A stretch of 64,000 nt of DNA, from positions 62,001 through 126,000 of the forward strand of contig NZ_LZSV01000016.1 of assembly GCF_001665605.1 (NCBI RefSeq). The letters are read 5' to 3'. Numbering within the stretch: position 1 is the stretch's first letter; the number at the start of each line of letters is the position of its first letter. Below the pieces are notes generated by a model. That model was not told where the DNA came from, did not search any database, and saw only the letters and a list, made by a program, of their open reading frames with translations. Source of the DNA: Mycobacterium sp. 852014-50255_SCH5639931. GTDB lineage: Bacteria > Actinomycetota > Actinomycetes > Mycobacteriales > Mycobacteriaceae. Shown piece by piece: positions 26,797 to 36,038 of the stretch. A program made the position numbers and the translations under genes.

Positions 26797-27699
26797 TCAC
26801 GGTGGCGCATCGTTGGTTTGGGTCCGCGCCGCAGTGGGCAGCACGATGACGCTCACGGCCTCCAGGCCGCGGCGAGCGGTCTGACGAGCGATCTCGTCGA
26901 GGAAGTGGGCGGCCGCGGTGTTGATCGATCCCGCCCATGCACGGAACCCCTGCACGATCACGGGGTCACGCTCCAACGACGGCTGCACCCCCCGAAGCAC
27001 GTTGACCACGTCGTCGGGCAGCGGGTCGGCGAGCTGCCGGTCGATCCAGCTCTGAGCGAGTTCCGTTGCGGCCGCCCGGTCGTCGGCCAGCCCGATCACG
27101 TCGCCGGCGAGGTTGCGCAACCGATCGAACAGCACCTGACGTCCCGGGGTCTCGGCCAATTGGGCCAGCAGGGTGCTGGCCGCCGGCGGTAGCACCATCT
27201 GCCCGAACAAGACCGGTACCGGCAAGTCCCACTCGTCGAACAGGTCGGCATACATGGTGGCGATGGGCGCGGACAGCGGCGCGGTGAGCCGCCCCATGAC
27301 CCCGATGCTGTCGCGGTGGGTGGTCGCCAGCCTGCGCAGGATGTCCTCGCTGACGTCGGAGTCGGCGCAATCGGTGGCGGCGCGGGATTGGTCGATGGCC
27401 GCGATCAACTGATCCAACCGGTCCCGCTGGCGCATAAGCAATGTTCGGTGCTCGTCGAGAACACCCGCCAACGTGGTGCGCCCACCCGCGATCAAGCGCT
27501 GGATGTCATTGATGCTCACGCCGAGACTTCTCATCAGATCGATGCGCAGCAGGTCGAGCACCTGTTCCACGTCGAAGACCCGATAGCCGTTGGACAGATG
27601 CTCGGCGCGCAGCAAACCGATTTTCTCGTAATGGCGGATGCGACCGGAAGCGATCCCCGTCAGGGCCGTGACGTCGCCGATCAGCAACTGCTCAGCCAC
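26797..27699 (-). CDS. MerR-family transcriptional regulator
   Basis: A 300-aa regulator. The N-terminal winged helix is MerR type (LIGDVTALTGIASGRIRHYEKIGLLRAEHLSNGYRVFDVEQV), followed by a coiled dimer helix (LDEHRTLLMRQRDRLDQLIAAID). The ~170-residue C-terminal part has no recognised effector domain and no Cys cluster, so metal sensing is unlikely. The start is a GTG at 27699 that touches AAGGA, so a TTG three codons on is an alternative. It is divergent from the Rieske gene at 27740 (40 bases), its probable target. Confidence 0.8.
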   Translation of the reverse strand: MAEQLLIGDVTALTGIASGRIRHYEKIGLLRAEHLSNGYRVFDVEQVLDLLRIDLMRSLGVSINDIQRLIAGGRTTLAGVLDEHRTLLMRQRDRLDQLIAAIDQSRAATDCADSDVSEDILRRLATTHRDSIGVMGRLTAPLSAPIATMYADLFDEWDLPVPVLFGQMVLPPAASTLLAQLAETPGRQVLFDRLRNLAGDVIGLADDRAAATELAQSWIDRQLADPLPDDVVNVLRGVQPSLERDPVIVQGFRAWAGSINTAAAHFLDEIARQTARRGLEAVSVIVLPTAARTQTNDAPP

Positions 27700-27739
27700 T
27701 CCTTGACCTTACAACTGTCGCAAGGTCTGTACTGAGCGG

Positions 27740-28891
27740 ATGGAACGTGAGCAGCTGATCGACCTCACCCGCCGTGCCTTGAAGTTGGCGCGCGACAAGA
27801 CCACCGATCTCGCCCCCGCCGAGCACCGCGTCGAGGCGACGTCCTATACGTCGGCCGGGCGCCACGACCGAGACCGGGCCATGATCCTGGCCAGCCCCCA
27901 GTTGGTCGGCTACGTCTCGGAGCTGCCCGCCCCCGGCGCCTACTGCACGAAGACGGTGATGGGTCGGTCAATCCTGCTGACCCGAACGGCCGATGGATCG
28001 GTCAAGGCGTTCGACAATGTCTGCCTGCACCGCCAGTCGCAGGTCGCAACCGGCTGCGGCAGCGCGAAGCGGTTCACCTGCCCGTACCACGCGTGGACCT
28101 ACGACAACACCGGCCGGTTGGTCGGCCTGCCCGGCCGCGAGGGCTTTAGCGGCGTGACCGTCAAGGCCGACGGCCTGACCGAACTGCCCGCCGCCGAATT
28201 CGCCGGATTCCTCTGGGTCGCACTGGATCCCGGGGCCAGCCTGGATGTCGCCGCACACCTGGGCCCCCTGGCCGACGAGCTCGATTCGTGGGGCATCGGG
28301 CGGTGGGCGCCATTGGGTGAGAAGGTGCTCGACTGCCCGATCAATTGGAAGCTCGCGGTCGACACCTTCTCGGAGAACTATCATTTCGCCACCGTGCATC
28401 AGCAGACGTTTGCCACCATCGCCCGCAGCAACTGCACGGTGTTCGACGCGTTCGGACCGCATCACCGATTGATCTTCCCGCTCAACACGATCCTGGCACT
28501 GGACGACGTCCCCGAAGAGCAGTGGGACCCGTTCCAGAACATGGTGGTGATCTACGCACTGTTCCCGAACATCGTGTTGTCGGTGACTATCGCCAACGGC
28601 GAGCTGTTCCGGATCTACCCCGCCGACCGGCCCGGGAGATCGATCACCGTGCACCAGAACTCGACACCGCTGGACCTTTCCGACGAATCGGTCGCCGCCG
28701 GCGCGCAGGCTGTGTTCGACTACGCCCACGCCACAGTGCGCGACGAGGATTACCGGCTGGTCGAACGCCTGCAGACCAACCTAGAGTCCGGCGCCCGCGA
28801 CCACCTGCTGTTCGGCCGCAACGAGCCCGGCCTGCAGCACCGCCACAACGCCTGGGCCCGTGCGCTTGGCGAGTCAGCCGCTCTCGGTTGA
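27740..28891 (+). CDS. Rieske non-heme iron oxygenase, alpha subunit type
   Basis: A 383-aa ring-hydroxylating or demethylating oxygenase. The Rieske [2Fe-2S] ligands are C95-L-H97 and C114-P-Y-H117, with 16 residues between pairs. The motif is CLHRQ rather than the usual CxHRG. The mononuclear iron site is SENYHFATVHQQT near residues 211-222 (His-x4-His). It needs electrons from a ferredoxin or reductase not encoded next to it. It is divergent from the MerR gene and overlaps the end of the convergent AttH-like gene by 18 bases. Substrate is unknown. Confidence 0.85.
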   Translation: MEREQLIDLTRRALKLARDKTTDLAPAEHRVEATSYTSAGRHDRDRAMILASPQLVGYVSELPAPGAYCTKTVMGRSILLTRTADGSVKAFDNVCLHRQSQVATGCGSAKRFTCPYHAWTYDNTGRLVGLPGREGFSGVTVKADGLTELPAAEFAGFLWVALDPGASLDVAAHLGPLADELDSWGIGRWAPLGEKVLDCPINWKLAVDTFSENYHFATVHQQTFATIARSNCTVFDAFGPHHRLIFPLNTILALDDVPEEQWDPFQNMVVIYALFPNIVLSVTIANGELFRIYPADRPGRSITVHQNSTPLDLSDESVAAGAQAVFDYAHATVRDEDYRLVERLQTNLESGARDHLLFGRNEPGLQHRHNAWARALGESAALG

Positions 28892-30235
28892 CGCGTCGGC
28901 GGATAGCACCGCCACGAGGTCGTCCAACAGCGTTGCCAGCGGGTCGGTTTGCGCGGGACGCACCGTGGTCAACAGCCCTACGGCTTCGCGTCGGCGGCCG
29001 CGGGCCAGCAGCTGCACCAGCAGTCCCGCCGCCATCTGTAGGTCCCGGTCGGCCGGTTCCATGTTCGCGACGGTGGTGGCCAGCACCTCGACCAGCTCCC
29101 AGTCCCGATAGAGGGCCAGCGAGCGCTCGTTGAACGCGAAGCCGGTCACCGGCTGGCCCCACAGGGTTCCGCGGTAGCGGTACGGGCCCTCCATGTATTC
29201 GATGGGCAGGCCGTGCGCGGGGGCGGGCACCAGCGGCTCCCCGACGATGTCGAGTTGCATGGTGCGGCAGGTGATCCGGTGCCGGTCCGGCATGTAGCGG
29301 GCGGCCGCCTGCGGCCGCACCAATGGTTGCACCGCGTCCGGCCACCGCACGTAGCTGCTGACCGTCACCTCGACGTCTTCGGCACACTCCGGCGGCATGC
29401 CCGGGTCCGGATGGCTCGTCGTCACACCCGTAAACGGCTGCAGCGCATTGCCATTGGTGCGGTCGAACTGCCGCCAGATGCTCAGGTCCACGCCGTTGTC
29501 GAAGTTGATGGTGCGCCATTCGTGGGATCTGGCCCGCGGGTCTCCCCCGTTGCCTCCGCCGCCGGCGTATTTCGGGAACCACTGCCGGTCGATGTGCCCG
29601 CTGCTGCCGGAGACCTGCTGGACGAGGTCGCCCCAGCGCAGGGTGCCCGTCATCGCCATGCCGGTCTGGAAATACGAGTAGGTTTCGGTCTGGCCGAAGC
29701 AGCAGATCTTCCCGTTGTAGGTCGACGCACCCACCGGTGTCGGTGCACGCGTTGGCGTTATGGCCAGGTCCAGCCGCATGGGCCGACCCGACTGGTCCTC
29801 GCCGACCAGGCTGACGCGGTACGTGTAGGGCAGCAGCTCTCCATCGCCGTCGCGGCAGGTGGTCCACGACGCGGTGCCCGCCGCGCTGGAGTAGTGGATG
29901 TCGAGATGGCCCGGGGCCAATGTCAGCTTGTGCCGCGCCCCGGGTTCCAGGTTCGCCGGCGGCATGTCGTAATCCGTGAAGGTGCCGTAATCGCCGGTGT
30001 CCAGATCGAAGAGCGCCATCGTGTAGAAATCGGCGACCAGGGTGCCGCCGGGCCGGTTCTTGTTGAAGATGGTCAGGAAGGCAAACGACCGGTCGGTCTC
30101 GGCCGCATCGAGCTGCCCGGCGATGAACCAGGTGTCCGACTCCTGATCCGGGTGTTCGCCCTCGGCGGCGGGGAAATCCAGTTGGGCGTCGCCGGGCACC
30201 AACTGGAACGGGTAACTACGCCAATCGCTGGTCAT
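28874..30235 (-). CDS. AttH/CrtC-type lipocalin-fold protein (putative hydratase)
   Basis: A 453-aa protein without signal peptide. The opening HPDQESDTWFIAGQLDAAETDRSFAF and the later SSGHIDRQWFPKYAGGG match the pattern of the AttH / carotenoid 1,2-hydratase (CrtC) double-barrel family, whose DRxW element lines the active site. CrtC adds water to isoprenoid double bonds, so a role on an isoprenoid substrate is possible. Assignment rests on two motifs and overall layout. It is transcribed divergently from the ALDH at 30327 across a promoter holding CGCTATGTTAGCG. Confidence 0.62.
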   Translation of the reverse strand: MTSDWRSYPFQLVPGDAQLDFPAAEGEHPDQESDTWFIAGQLDAAETDRSFAFLTIFNKNRPGGTLVADFYTMALFDLDTGDYGTFTDYDMPPANLEPGARHKLTLAPGHLDIHYSSAAGTASWTTCRDGDGELLPYTYRVSLVGEDQSGRPMRLDLAITPTRAPTPVGASTYNGKICCFGQTETYSYFQTGMAMTGTLRWGDLVQQVSGSSGHIDRQWFPKYAGGGGNGGDPRARSHEWRTINFDNGVDLSIWRQFDRTNGNALQPFTGVTTSHPDPGMPPECAEDVEVTVSSYVRWPDAVQPLVRPQAAARYMPDRHRITCRTMQLDIVGEPLVPAPAHGLPIEYMEGPYRYRGTLWGQPVTGFAFNERSLALYRDWELVEVLATTVANMEPADRDLQMAAGLLVQLLARGRRREAVGLLTTVRPAQTDPLATLLDDLVAVLSADASTESG

Positions 30236-30256
30236 ATCGGCCCTCGCTGCTTTTTT

Positions 30257-30269
30257 CGCTATGTTAGCG
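30257..30269. promoter_or_regulatory. Palindrome CGCTA-TGT-TAGCG in a divergent promoter
   Basis: A perfect 5-3-5 palindrome between the AttH-like gene (minus) and the ALDH (plus). Related sequences (GCTAAAATAGC, CTATTTTAAGC, ATTATGTTAGG) occur in three other divergent promoters of the island, which suggests a shared regulator. Confidence 0.45.
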
Positions 30270-30326
30270 TCAATAGAGAAATCCCGGTCACTGGCTACTT
30301 GCGCCCAACCCTCGAGGAAGTGCCCG

Positions 30327-31799
30327 ATGACAGAAAACTCCGGCCACCGGTCTTATGACGAACTCTTCATCGGGGGTCAGTGGCGCAAGCCCGCCAACCC
30401 CCAACAGCTCGCCGTCATCTCCCCACACTCCGAAGAACCGGTCGGCCATGTCCAGCTGGCCGGGGCCGAGGACGTGGACGCCGCCGTCACCGCCGCGCGA
30501 CACGCCTTCGACCGCGGGCCGTGGCCGCGGATGACCCATGCCGAGCGGATGGCCAAGGTCGAACAGCTCGCCGCGATCTACGCCGGCCACATCGAGGAGA
30601 TGGCCGACCTGATCACCGACGAGATGGGCTCGCCGCGCAGTTTCAGCCGAATGGGCCAAGCGGCGGCCGCGGCGTCGCTCATCCATCTGGCGTTGGCCGC
30701 CGCGCGCGAGTTTCCGTGGGAGGAACGGCGCCAGGGCGTGCTCGGCGAAGTGCACCTGCGCAGGGCCCCGGTCGGCGTGGTCGGCGCGATCGTTCCGTGG
30801 AACGTTCCGCAGTTCCTGATCATGCCCAAGCTGATCCCGGCGCTGATCGCGGGCTGCACGGTCATCATCAAGCCGGCCCCCGAAACCCCTTTGGACGCTT
30901 TGTGGTTGGCGGAAATGATCGAGCAGCTGGACCTGCCCGACGGGGTGGTCTCGGTGTTGCCCGGTGGACCCGAGATCGGTGAGGCGCTGGTGCGCCATGC
31001 CGGGGTGGACAAGATCGCGTTCACCGGCTCCAGCACCGTCGGGCGCCGCATCGCGGCCCTGTGCGGTGAACAGCTCAAGCGGGTGAGCCTGGAACTCGGC
31101 GGCAAGTCCGCGGCGATCATTCTCGACGACGCCGACATCGGCAAGACCGTCACCGGACTGAAGACCGCCGGCCTGATGAACAACGGCCAGGCGTGCGTCG
31201 CCCAGACCCGCATCCTGGTCAGCGATCGGCGGCACGACGAAGTCGTCGACGCGCTGGCCGACATGATGTCGGCCCTCAACGTCGGCGATCCGTCGGACGA
31301 CGCCACCGACATCGGACCCCTTGTCGCGCAACGACAACAACGCCGCGTCCAGGACTACATCAAGTCCGGCCAGGCCGAAGGCGCCCGCGTCGTCCTCGGT
31401 GGCCAGGACAGCCCGTCAACACGTGGCTGGTATGTGCAGCCAACGCTGTTCGCCGACGCGACCAACGACATGCGCATCGCCCGGGAGGAGATCTTCGGTC
31501 CGGTCCTGACCGTGCTGCGCTACCGCGATGAGGACGACGCCATCCGAATCGCCAACGAGAGCGACTACGGCCTGGCCGGTTCGGTGTGGACCTCCGACAT
31601 CGCACACGGCCTGGAAATCGCGGCGGGCGTGCGCACCGGCACGTACGGCATCAACATGTACACGCTTGATATCGGCGCCCCGTTCGGTGGGTTCAAGCAG
31701 TCGGGCATCGGGCGCGAGTTCGGTCCGGAGGGCCTCCACGAATACGTCGAGCTGCAGACGCTGGTGTGCAAAGGGCAGCTGCCGCCGCTATCCGGCTGA
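30327..31799 (+). CDS. NAD(P)-dependent aldehyde dehydrogenase
   Basis: A 490-aa ALDH-superfamily enzyme oxidising an aldehyde to its acid. The ATG at 30327 has GAGGAAG upstream. Motifs: VVGAIVPWNVPQFL (cofactor domain), FTGSSTVGRRIA, LELGGKSAAIIL with the general-base Glu, and NNGQACVAQTR with the catalytic Cys. The C-terminal EIFGPVLTVLRY is intact. It is a close paralog of the ALDH at 56110 (same size, many shared stretches). In context it would turn an oxygenase/alcohol product into the acid that the nearby ligases activate. Confidence 0.92.
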   Translation: MTENSGHRSYDELFIGGQWRKPANPQQLAVISPHSEEPVGHVQLAGAEDVDAAVTAARHAFDRGPWPRMTHAERMAKVEQLAAIYAGHIEEMADLITDEMGSPRSFSRMGQAAAAASLIHLALAAAREFPWEERRQGVLGEVHLRRAPVGVVGAIVPWNVPQFLIMPKLIPALIAGCTVIIKPAPETPLDALWLAEMIEQLDLPDGVVSVLPGGPEIGEALVRHAGVDKIAFTGSSTVGRRIAALCGEQLKRVSLELGGKSAAIILDDADIGKTVTGLKTAGLMNNGQACVAQTRILVSDRRHDEVVDALADMMSALNVGDPSDDATDIGPLVAQRQQRRVQDYIKSGQAEGARVVLGGQDSPSTRGWYVQPTLFADATNDMRIAREEIFGPVLTVLRYRDEDDAIRIANESDYGLAGSVWTSDIAHGLEIAAGVRTGTYGINMYTLDIGAPFGGFKQSGIGREFGPEGLHEYVELQTLVCKGQLPPLSG

Positions 31800-31802
31800 C
31801 GC

Positions 31803-32249
31803 TCAACCACTTTCGGGCATCTGCAGGGTGAGCTCGACCGGGCAGCACAGCGCGCCGTGCTGGTTGCTCACCTGGATCTCGATGTCGACGAGGCAGCGCG
31901 GCGGGTCCACCGCGGTGTCCCGCCGCTTGGCCACCGCGCGTCCCCGGCCGATCATCGTGTCACCGGCATACACCGAGCCCGCCAGCCGCAAGGAGCGCCG
32001 CACCACCCGGCTGCTCGGGCCGGCCCAATCGGTCGCGACGCGGTCGGCGAAGCCGGCGAGGTGCATCGTGTTTACGTAGATCGTCGGATTGCCCTGGCGC
32101 TGCGCGTATTCGGGGTCGAAGTGGCCCGGGAAGTAGTCCCACGTCGCTCCCGCGTTCTCCACCACTCGCTGGTAGCTGATGTGGTCGACCACCTCGGGCA
32201 GGTCGACGGGAACGGTGATCTCGTTGAAGTCCAGGTCGTCGCCGGTCAC
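31803..32249 (-). CDS. MaoC-like hydratase half
   Basis: A 148-aa single-hotdog MaoC-type protein. TIYVNTMHLAGFADRVATDWAG matches the hydratase region where GxxxAG-like and Asp/His elements occur, although the classical DxNPxH is replaced by YFPGHFDPEYAQ. The ATG at 32249 overlaps the upstream gene's stop as ATGA. Paired with the N-type hotdog protein upstream, it probably forms a heteromeric enoyl-CoA hydratase, as ChsH1/ChsH2 do in cholesterol catabolism. Substrate is inferred from context only. Confidence 0.72.
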   Translation of the reverse strand: MTGDDLDFNEITVPVDLPEVVDHISYQRVVENAGATWDYFPGHFDPEYAQRQGNPTIYVNTMHLAGFADRVATDWAGPSSRVVRRSLRLAGSVYAGDTMIGRGRAVAKRRDTAVDPPRCLVDIEIQVSNQHGALCCPVELTLQMPESG

Positions 32250-32785
32250 GGGGATGCTCCGGGCGTGAAGCGGAACAAAGTGTTCCTGCAGGTGGCAACC
32301 AGGGTTCCGTCCTGGCGGCGGTAGGTCTCCAGCGTCTCGACGAAATGGCCCACGCCCAGCCGCGTTCGCTTCTCCGGCGACACCGACACCAGCTCCTCGA
32401 CGACGGTAAGGACGTCGCCCTCAACGATGGGCACCACGAACTCGACATCGTTGGCCGCGTTGATGAACGTGGTGCCCGGCAGCGGCACTCGCAGCACCAG
32501 GGACGCCGTCGGCGGCCTGCCCTGTGGCTGCCAGGGCGGAGGGATCAGCCACCCCATCAGCAAGGCCGGGGGCGCCAGCAGACCTCCCCATTTCCGGTGG
32601 GCGAACTCGGCGTCCCAGTAGGACCGATTGCCGTCGTGGACCATCGCGGCGAACAACTGGATGCGTGCACCGCTGACCGCCGTGGCCGCGGTGCGCGGCT
32701 CGCTAGTCGCGCCGACCATGCGCAGCGCGTCTTCATAGGTGCCGAAAGCCAGCTGGTAACTGAGGTCCGGGTCCACGCGGCTCAC
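32246..32785 (-). CDS. FAS1-type dehydratase (MaoC_dehydrat_N) protein
   Basis: A 179-aa hotdog protein from a GTG at 32785 that overlaps the stop of the SnoaL-like gene as GTGA; an ATG at 32821 is the alternative start, overlapping by 40 bases. Features such as FAHRKWGGLLAPPALLMGW and FVVPIVEGDVLTVVEELVSV fit the N-terminal FAS1-like dehydratase family. Such halves pair with a second MaoC protein, here the next gene. The three genes from 33207 to 31803 are linked by 4-base overlaps and should act together. Confidence 0.75.
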   Translation of the reverse strand: MSRVDPDLSYQLAFGTYEDALRMVGATSEPRTAATAVSGARIQLFAAMVHDGNRSYWDAEFAHRKWGGLLAPPALLMGWLIPPPWQPQGRPPTASLVLRVPLPGTTFINAANDVEFVVPIVEGDVLTVVEELVSVSPEKRTRLGVGHFVETLETYRRQDGTLVATCRNTLFRFTPGASP

Positions 32786-33207
32786 ATAACGAGCGGGTGC
32801 CGACTGGGCACCGAATCCCATTGCAGCGCACGGGAAGTGAAGTACCAGCCGCCACGCTCGTAGATCAGCGTGTCCCGGAATATCCCCGTGGCACGCAGCG
32901 TGGTGTCGCCGTACATGCTGGCGAAAAGCAAGACGACGCAACGCTGGACGGCGTTGACCCCGTCGACCCGGATCTCGTGGTCGACCGTCACCAGCCGTTG
33001 TCCGTCGCCGCCGTCGAAGGCCGCACGCAGATCGTCGAACGTGTCACCGTCACGTTGGTAGGTGGCGCCGGCGTGGCGGAACGTGGCAATCCAGCGCTCG
33101 CGATCGCCCTCGGAGTATGCCCGGTTATGGCGGGCGTTCAGATTGAGGATGGCAGCGCGGCCCGTGGCGGCCTGCAGCATTTGCTGTTCCTGATAGGACA
33201 TGGTCAT
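32782..33207 (-). CDS. SnoaL-like (NTF2 fold) protein
   Basis: A 141-aa protein. The ATG at 33207 is preceded by GGAG at 6-7 bases; an upstream frame extension lacks a better site. RHNRAYSEGDRERWIATFRHAGATYQRDGDTFDDLRAAF and the ending GGWYFTSRALQW are typical of SnoaL-like/ring-hydroxylating beta-subunit NTF2 folds. These act as isomerases, cyclases, dehydratases or small subunits of Rieske oxygenases. Being downstream of a KshA-like oxygenase, either a catalytic or a structural role is possible. It heads a three-gene run with the two hotdog proteins. Confidence 0.75.
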   Translation of the reverse strand: MTMSYQEQQMLQAATGRAAILNLNARHNRAYSEGDRERWIATFRHAGATYQRDGDTFDDLRAAFDGGDGQRLVTVDHEIRVDGVNAVQRCVVLLFASMYGDTTLRATGIFRDTLIYERGGWYFTSRALQWDSVPSRHPLVM

Positions 33208-33302
33208 TTCGGTCTCCAGCCTCTCCCGGGAAACGACTGCCAACGAGCGGACGGATGTAACGATAAAGTCACTTGCCGACTAATACGTAACATTAACGTA
33301 AC
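33208..33302 (-). promoter_or_regulatory. Upstream region of the SnoaL-MaoC operon with ACGTAAC direct repeats
   Basis: ACGTAAC occurs at 33285-33291 and 33296-33302, an 11-base period that puts both copies on one face of the helix. A shorter GTAAC is near 33257. The region between the ligase stop and the SnoaL start is AT-rich for this genome and could carry an internal promoter. Confidence 0.35.
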
Positions 33303-34889
33303 TTACCGGCTAACGATATAGCCCTGAGCTTCACGATCCCACGCCTCTCGAGTCACCCCCCGCTCGCGCAACAAGTCCTTACGTATCCGCCCGATGACAG
33401 TCTTCGGGAGTTCACTGACGGTCTCCACGTATCGGGGCACGCAGAAGTACGGCATCCGCGCCGAGCAGAAATCGAGCAGCTCGGCGTAATCCACTGTGGC
33501 TCCGGGTCGCAACGTCACGATCACCAGGATGTCGTCTTCGCCCAACGCGCTGGGCACCCCGACCGCGGCGGCTTCCGCCACGGCGGGATGGCTCGTGACC
33601 ACGGTTTCCACCTCGATCGAGGAAACGTTTTCACCGCGCCGGCGAAGCGAATCTTTCGTGCGGTCGACGTATGTCAGGTTTCCCTCCGCGTCGAGCCGGC
33701 CGACATCGCCGGTGCGAAACCATTCCGGGTGTGGAATGACCCGCATGCCTTGCGCGACATAGCCTTCGCTCATCACGTGCGGGTACCGGGCCCGACAGGC
33801 GATTTCCCCGGCCGCGCCGGCGGGCACCGGGTCACCGCCCGCGTCGAAGATCCGCACGTCGAAATTCGGATTGGGCCGGCCCGATGTTCCGGGCACCCCG
33901 TCGTCGGCCAGGGCCTTGACGGCGATCGGAAACGCCTCGGTCATCCCGTACATCGTGACGATGCGGCAGCCGTAACGCTTTTCGATGTCGCGATAAGCCT
34001 TGGCGTCGATCGGAGCCGCCGAGATGAACCGCAGCGGCAACTGGGCGTCACGCGGATCCGCGGGCAGGTTATGCAACATCGACACCATCGCGCCGGCGCC
34101 GGCGAAGCCGACGGCACCGCGGGCGCGTATGTCGTCCCACACCTCGGCGGGGTGAAACGCTTGCGCCAGCACAGTCGTCGCGCCGAGCAGCATCGGGGCG
34201 AGCACGCTGGGGGCCGCGCTCAAGTGAAACAGCGGCATCGCCGTCCACAGCACCTCCCCCGCGCGCAATTCCCAGGCCGAGGCGACCGTCGCGGCCACCG
34301 TGAACAGGTAAGGCCAGGTCGTGGCAACCGCCTTCGACGACCCGGTGGTGCCCGACGTGTAGAAGAGACAGCCCACGTCGTCCGCCGCCGCGTCGACGTC
34401 TGCGACCGCACGGGCGCCGCCTCGGCTCAACTCCACGTCAACTGAATCACCTTGCAGCACAACGGTCGGCGCGACCTCCAACGCCCCGGCAACCTCGTCC
34501 ACCCGGGGCCGGCGCTCGGCGTCGGTCAGAATCACCTTGGCCTGCGACAGCCGCAGGGCGTGCAGCAGAAAATCCCCTTTGTTCGCGGCATTGACGGCGG
34601 CGCTCACCGCGCCGATACGCGCCGCTCCCAACCAGAAGTAGACCCATTCCGGGCAGGTTCCGGTGAACAACGCCACGCAATCGCCGCGGCCGACACCCAA
34701 CTCCGTGAGCATGTTCGCGGCGGCGCAGGAGCGCTGCCGCATCTGCTCGAAGGTCACGTCAACGCCGGCGATCGACATCATCACCCGGTCGGGACACTGC
34801 CCGGCCCGCCGATCGAGCACGGCCGGGACCGTGAAACTTTCGACGCCGAAATCGGCGGGCCCGAGAGGTCCGCTCCGGTCGGGACTCAT
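33303..34889 (-). CDS. Acyl-CoA ligase (AMP-binding family)
   Basis: A 528-aa ANL-superfamily enzyme forming acyl-AMP and then acyl-CoA from a carboxylic acid. The P-loop is LFYTSGTTGSSKAV; A4-A5 elements are FISAAPIDAK and MYGMTEAFP. The hinge region is FRTGDVGRLDAEGNLTYVDRTKD, and the C-terminal catalytic Lys is in ELPKTVIGRIRK. It starts 21 bases after the KshA-like oxygenase stop, so both are on one transcript, coupling oxygenation to CoA activation. Acid specificity is not predictable from sequence alone. Confidence 0.9.
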   Translation of the reverse strand: MSPDRSGPLGPADFGVESFTVPAVLDRRAGQCPDRVMMSIAGVDVTFEQMRQRSCAAANMLTELGVGRGDCVALFTGTCPEWVYFWLGAARIGAVSAAVNAANKGDFLLHALRLSQAKVILTDAERRPRVDEVAGALEVAPTVVLQGDSVDVELSRGGARAVADVDAAADDVGCLFYTSGTTGSSKAVATTWPYLFTVAATVASAWELRAGEVLWTAMPLFHLSAAPSVLAPMLLGATTVLAQAFHPAEVWDDIRARGAVGFAGAGAMVSMLHNLPADPRDAQLPLRFISAAPIDAKAYRDIEKRYGCRIVTMYGMTEAFPIAVKALADDGVPGTSGRPNPNFDVRIFDAGGDPVPAGAAGEIACRARYPHVMSEGYVAQGMRVIPHPEWFRTGDVGRLDAEGNLTYVDRTKDSLRRRGENVSSIEVETVVTSHPAVAEAAAVGVPSALGEDDILVIVTLRPGATVDYAELLDFCSARMPYFCVPRYVETVSELPKTVIGRIRKDLLRERGVTREAWDREAQGYIVSR

Positions 34890-34910
34890 GGGGCTTCCAG
34901 GGGCTTTCGC

Positions 34911-36038
34911 TCAGGCTTTCGCGGCCGCCGGGTCGGGCTCACCGTCGGCCGTGTACCCGAAGTCGGACGGCGACGGCTGCGTGCCCGGGTAAAAGCGGTG
35001 CGCCCAGCGGCGAAGGGCGGCATAGTCGTGCGCCTCTTCGGGAGCCAGGTTCGGCTTCTCCAGGTACTTCATGTTCTCCCACGTGAAGAAGTCCTGTTTG
35101 ATGACCTCTTGCTGCAGCGCCAGGAACTTGGCCGCGCGACCGGTCGGCGCGTCACCGGTGTCGCCGGGCTCGCGGACGGACGCCTGCGTGTAGAAGTAAT
35201 CGGTGTAGTCCTCGTCGACCGGCGTCTGCCCGGTCACCTGAACCGTGGCCACCAGCTCGCTGGGGAAGCGGACGACCCCCAGCCCCAGCGAGTAGTTGTC
35301 ATAGATGATCTTGGCGTCGACCGGCCCATTGGGGGTCAGCCAGGTCGACGCACGGCCGCCACCGAAATGGGCGTTGACGGTCGCGTGCAAGTGGTAACCG
35401 GACACCTCGAACGCCGCGGTGGTGGCCGGATTGGCTGCCTTGTGCACGTATTGCACGTGATACGGGTCCGCGGCGTTCTCGATGATCATCTGCGGGTGCA
35501 CCTTGACCCGGTTGATCATCTGCGTGTGCGGGTGCAGTGGGTAGTACTCGTTCGTTTCCAGCTCGGGCAGCACCGGGGGTTGCCAGTACGGCGCCCGCCC
35601 GTGCCGCTCGTGCCACACCAGCACGAAGCCGTACCACTCCATGCTCGGGTACGTGCGGATGCGGACGTTGTTCTTGCACCCGATCTTGCTGTACGGGATC
35701 AGCGCGTTGCTGCCGTCGCCACGCCAGCGCCAGCCATGCCACGGACAGACGATGTTCTCGCCCTCTACGGTGCCGCCGACGCCGAGGTTGGCGCCGAGGT
35801 GCTGGCAGTAGGCGTCCATCACGTGCACCTCGCCGGACTCGGTGCGGAAGATGACGAGTTCCTCACCGAAGTAGTGAGCGCGCTTGACCTGACCGGCGGC
35901 CAGGTCCGAGCCGAAGGCGACGATGAACCAGCCCGTCGGGAACCGATACGTCGACAGCGCAATGCCCGACTGCCCGAACTCGCGTTCCGATGGATCCCCG
36001 GCCGAATCCGACACCGGGTCAGAAATTGTGTGCGTCAC
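34911..36038 (-). CDS. KshA-like Rieske oxygenase
   Basis: A 375-aa oxygenase resembling KshA, the terminal component of 3-ketosteroid 9-alpha-hydroxylase. Rieske ligands are C78-Q-H80 and C98-P-W-H101. The iron site is ENAADPYHVQYVH with N188, D191, H194 and H199. The GTG at 36038 has GGAGAG a few bases upstream. IPYSKIGCKNNVRIRTYPSMEWYG follows the KshA pattern closely. It would hydroxylate a fused-ring or terpenoid-like substrate, but KshA paralogs act on varied compounds. It is divergent from the P450 gene. Confidence 0.85.
   Translation of the reverse strand: MTHTISDPVSDSAGDPSEREFGQSGIALSTYRFPTGWFIVAFGSDLAAGQVKRAHYFGEELVIFRTESGEVHVMDAYCQHLGANLGVGGTVEGENIVCPWHGWRWRGDGSNALIPYSKIGCKNNVRIRTYPSMEWYGFVLVWHERHGRAPYWQPPVLPELETNEYYPLHPHTQMINRVKVHPQMIIENAADPYHVQYVHKAANPATTAAFEVSGYHLHATVNAHFGGGRASTWLTPNGPVDAKIIYDNYSLGLGVVRFPSELVATVQVTGQTPVDEDYTDYFYTQASVREPGDTGDAPTGRAAKFLALQQEVIKQDFFTWENMKYLEKPNLAPEEAHDYAALRRWAHRFYPGTQPSPSDFGYTADGEPDPAAAKA

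Noticed and set aside
28644..29867. 407-codon minus frame inside the AttH-like gene
   Set aside because: Translation is dominated by Arg, Gly and Ala repeats. The AttH-like frame has coherent motifs and codon usage.
32785..32821. ATG at 32821 as start of the FAS1-type dehydratase
   Set aside because: It would overlap the SnoaL gene by 40 bases. The GTG at 32785 gives the 4-base GTGA overlap seen at the neighbouring junction; the ATG remains possible.
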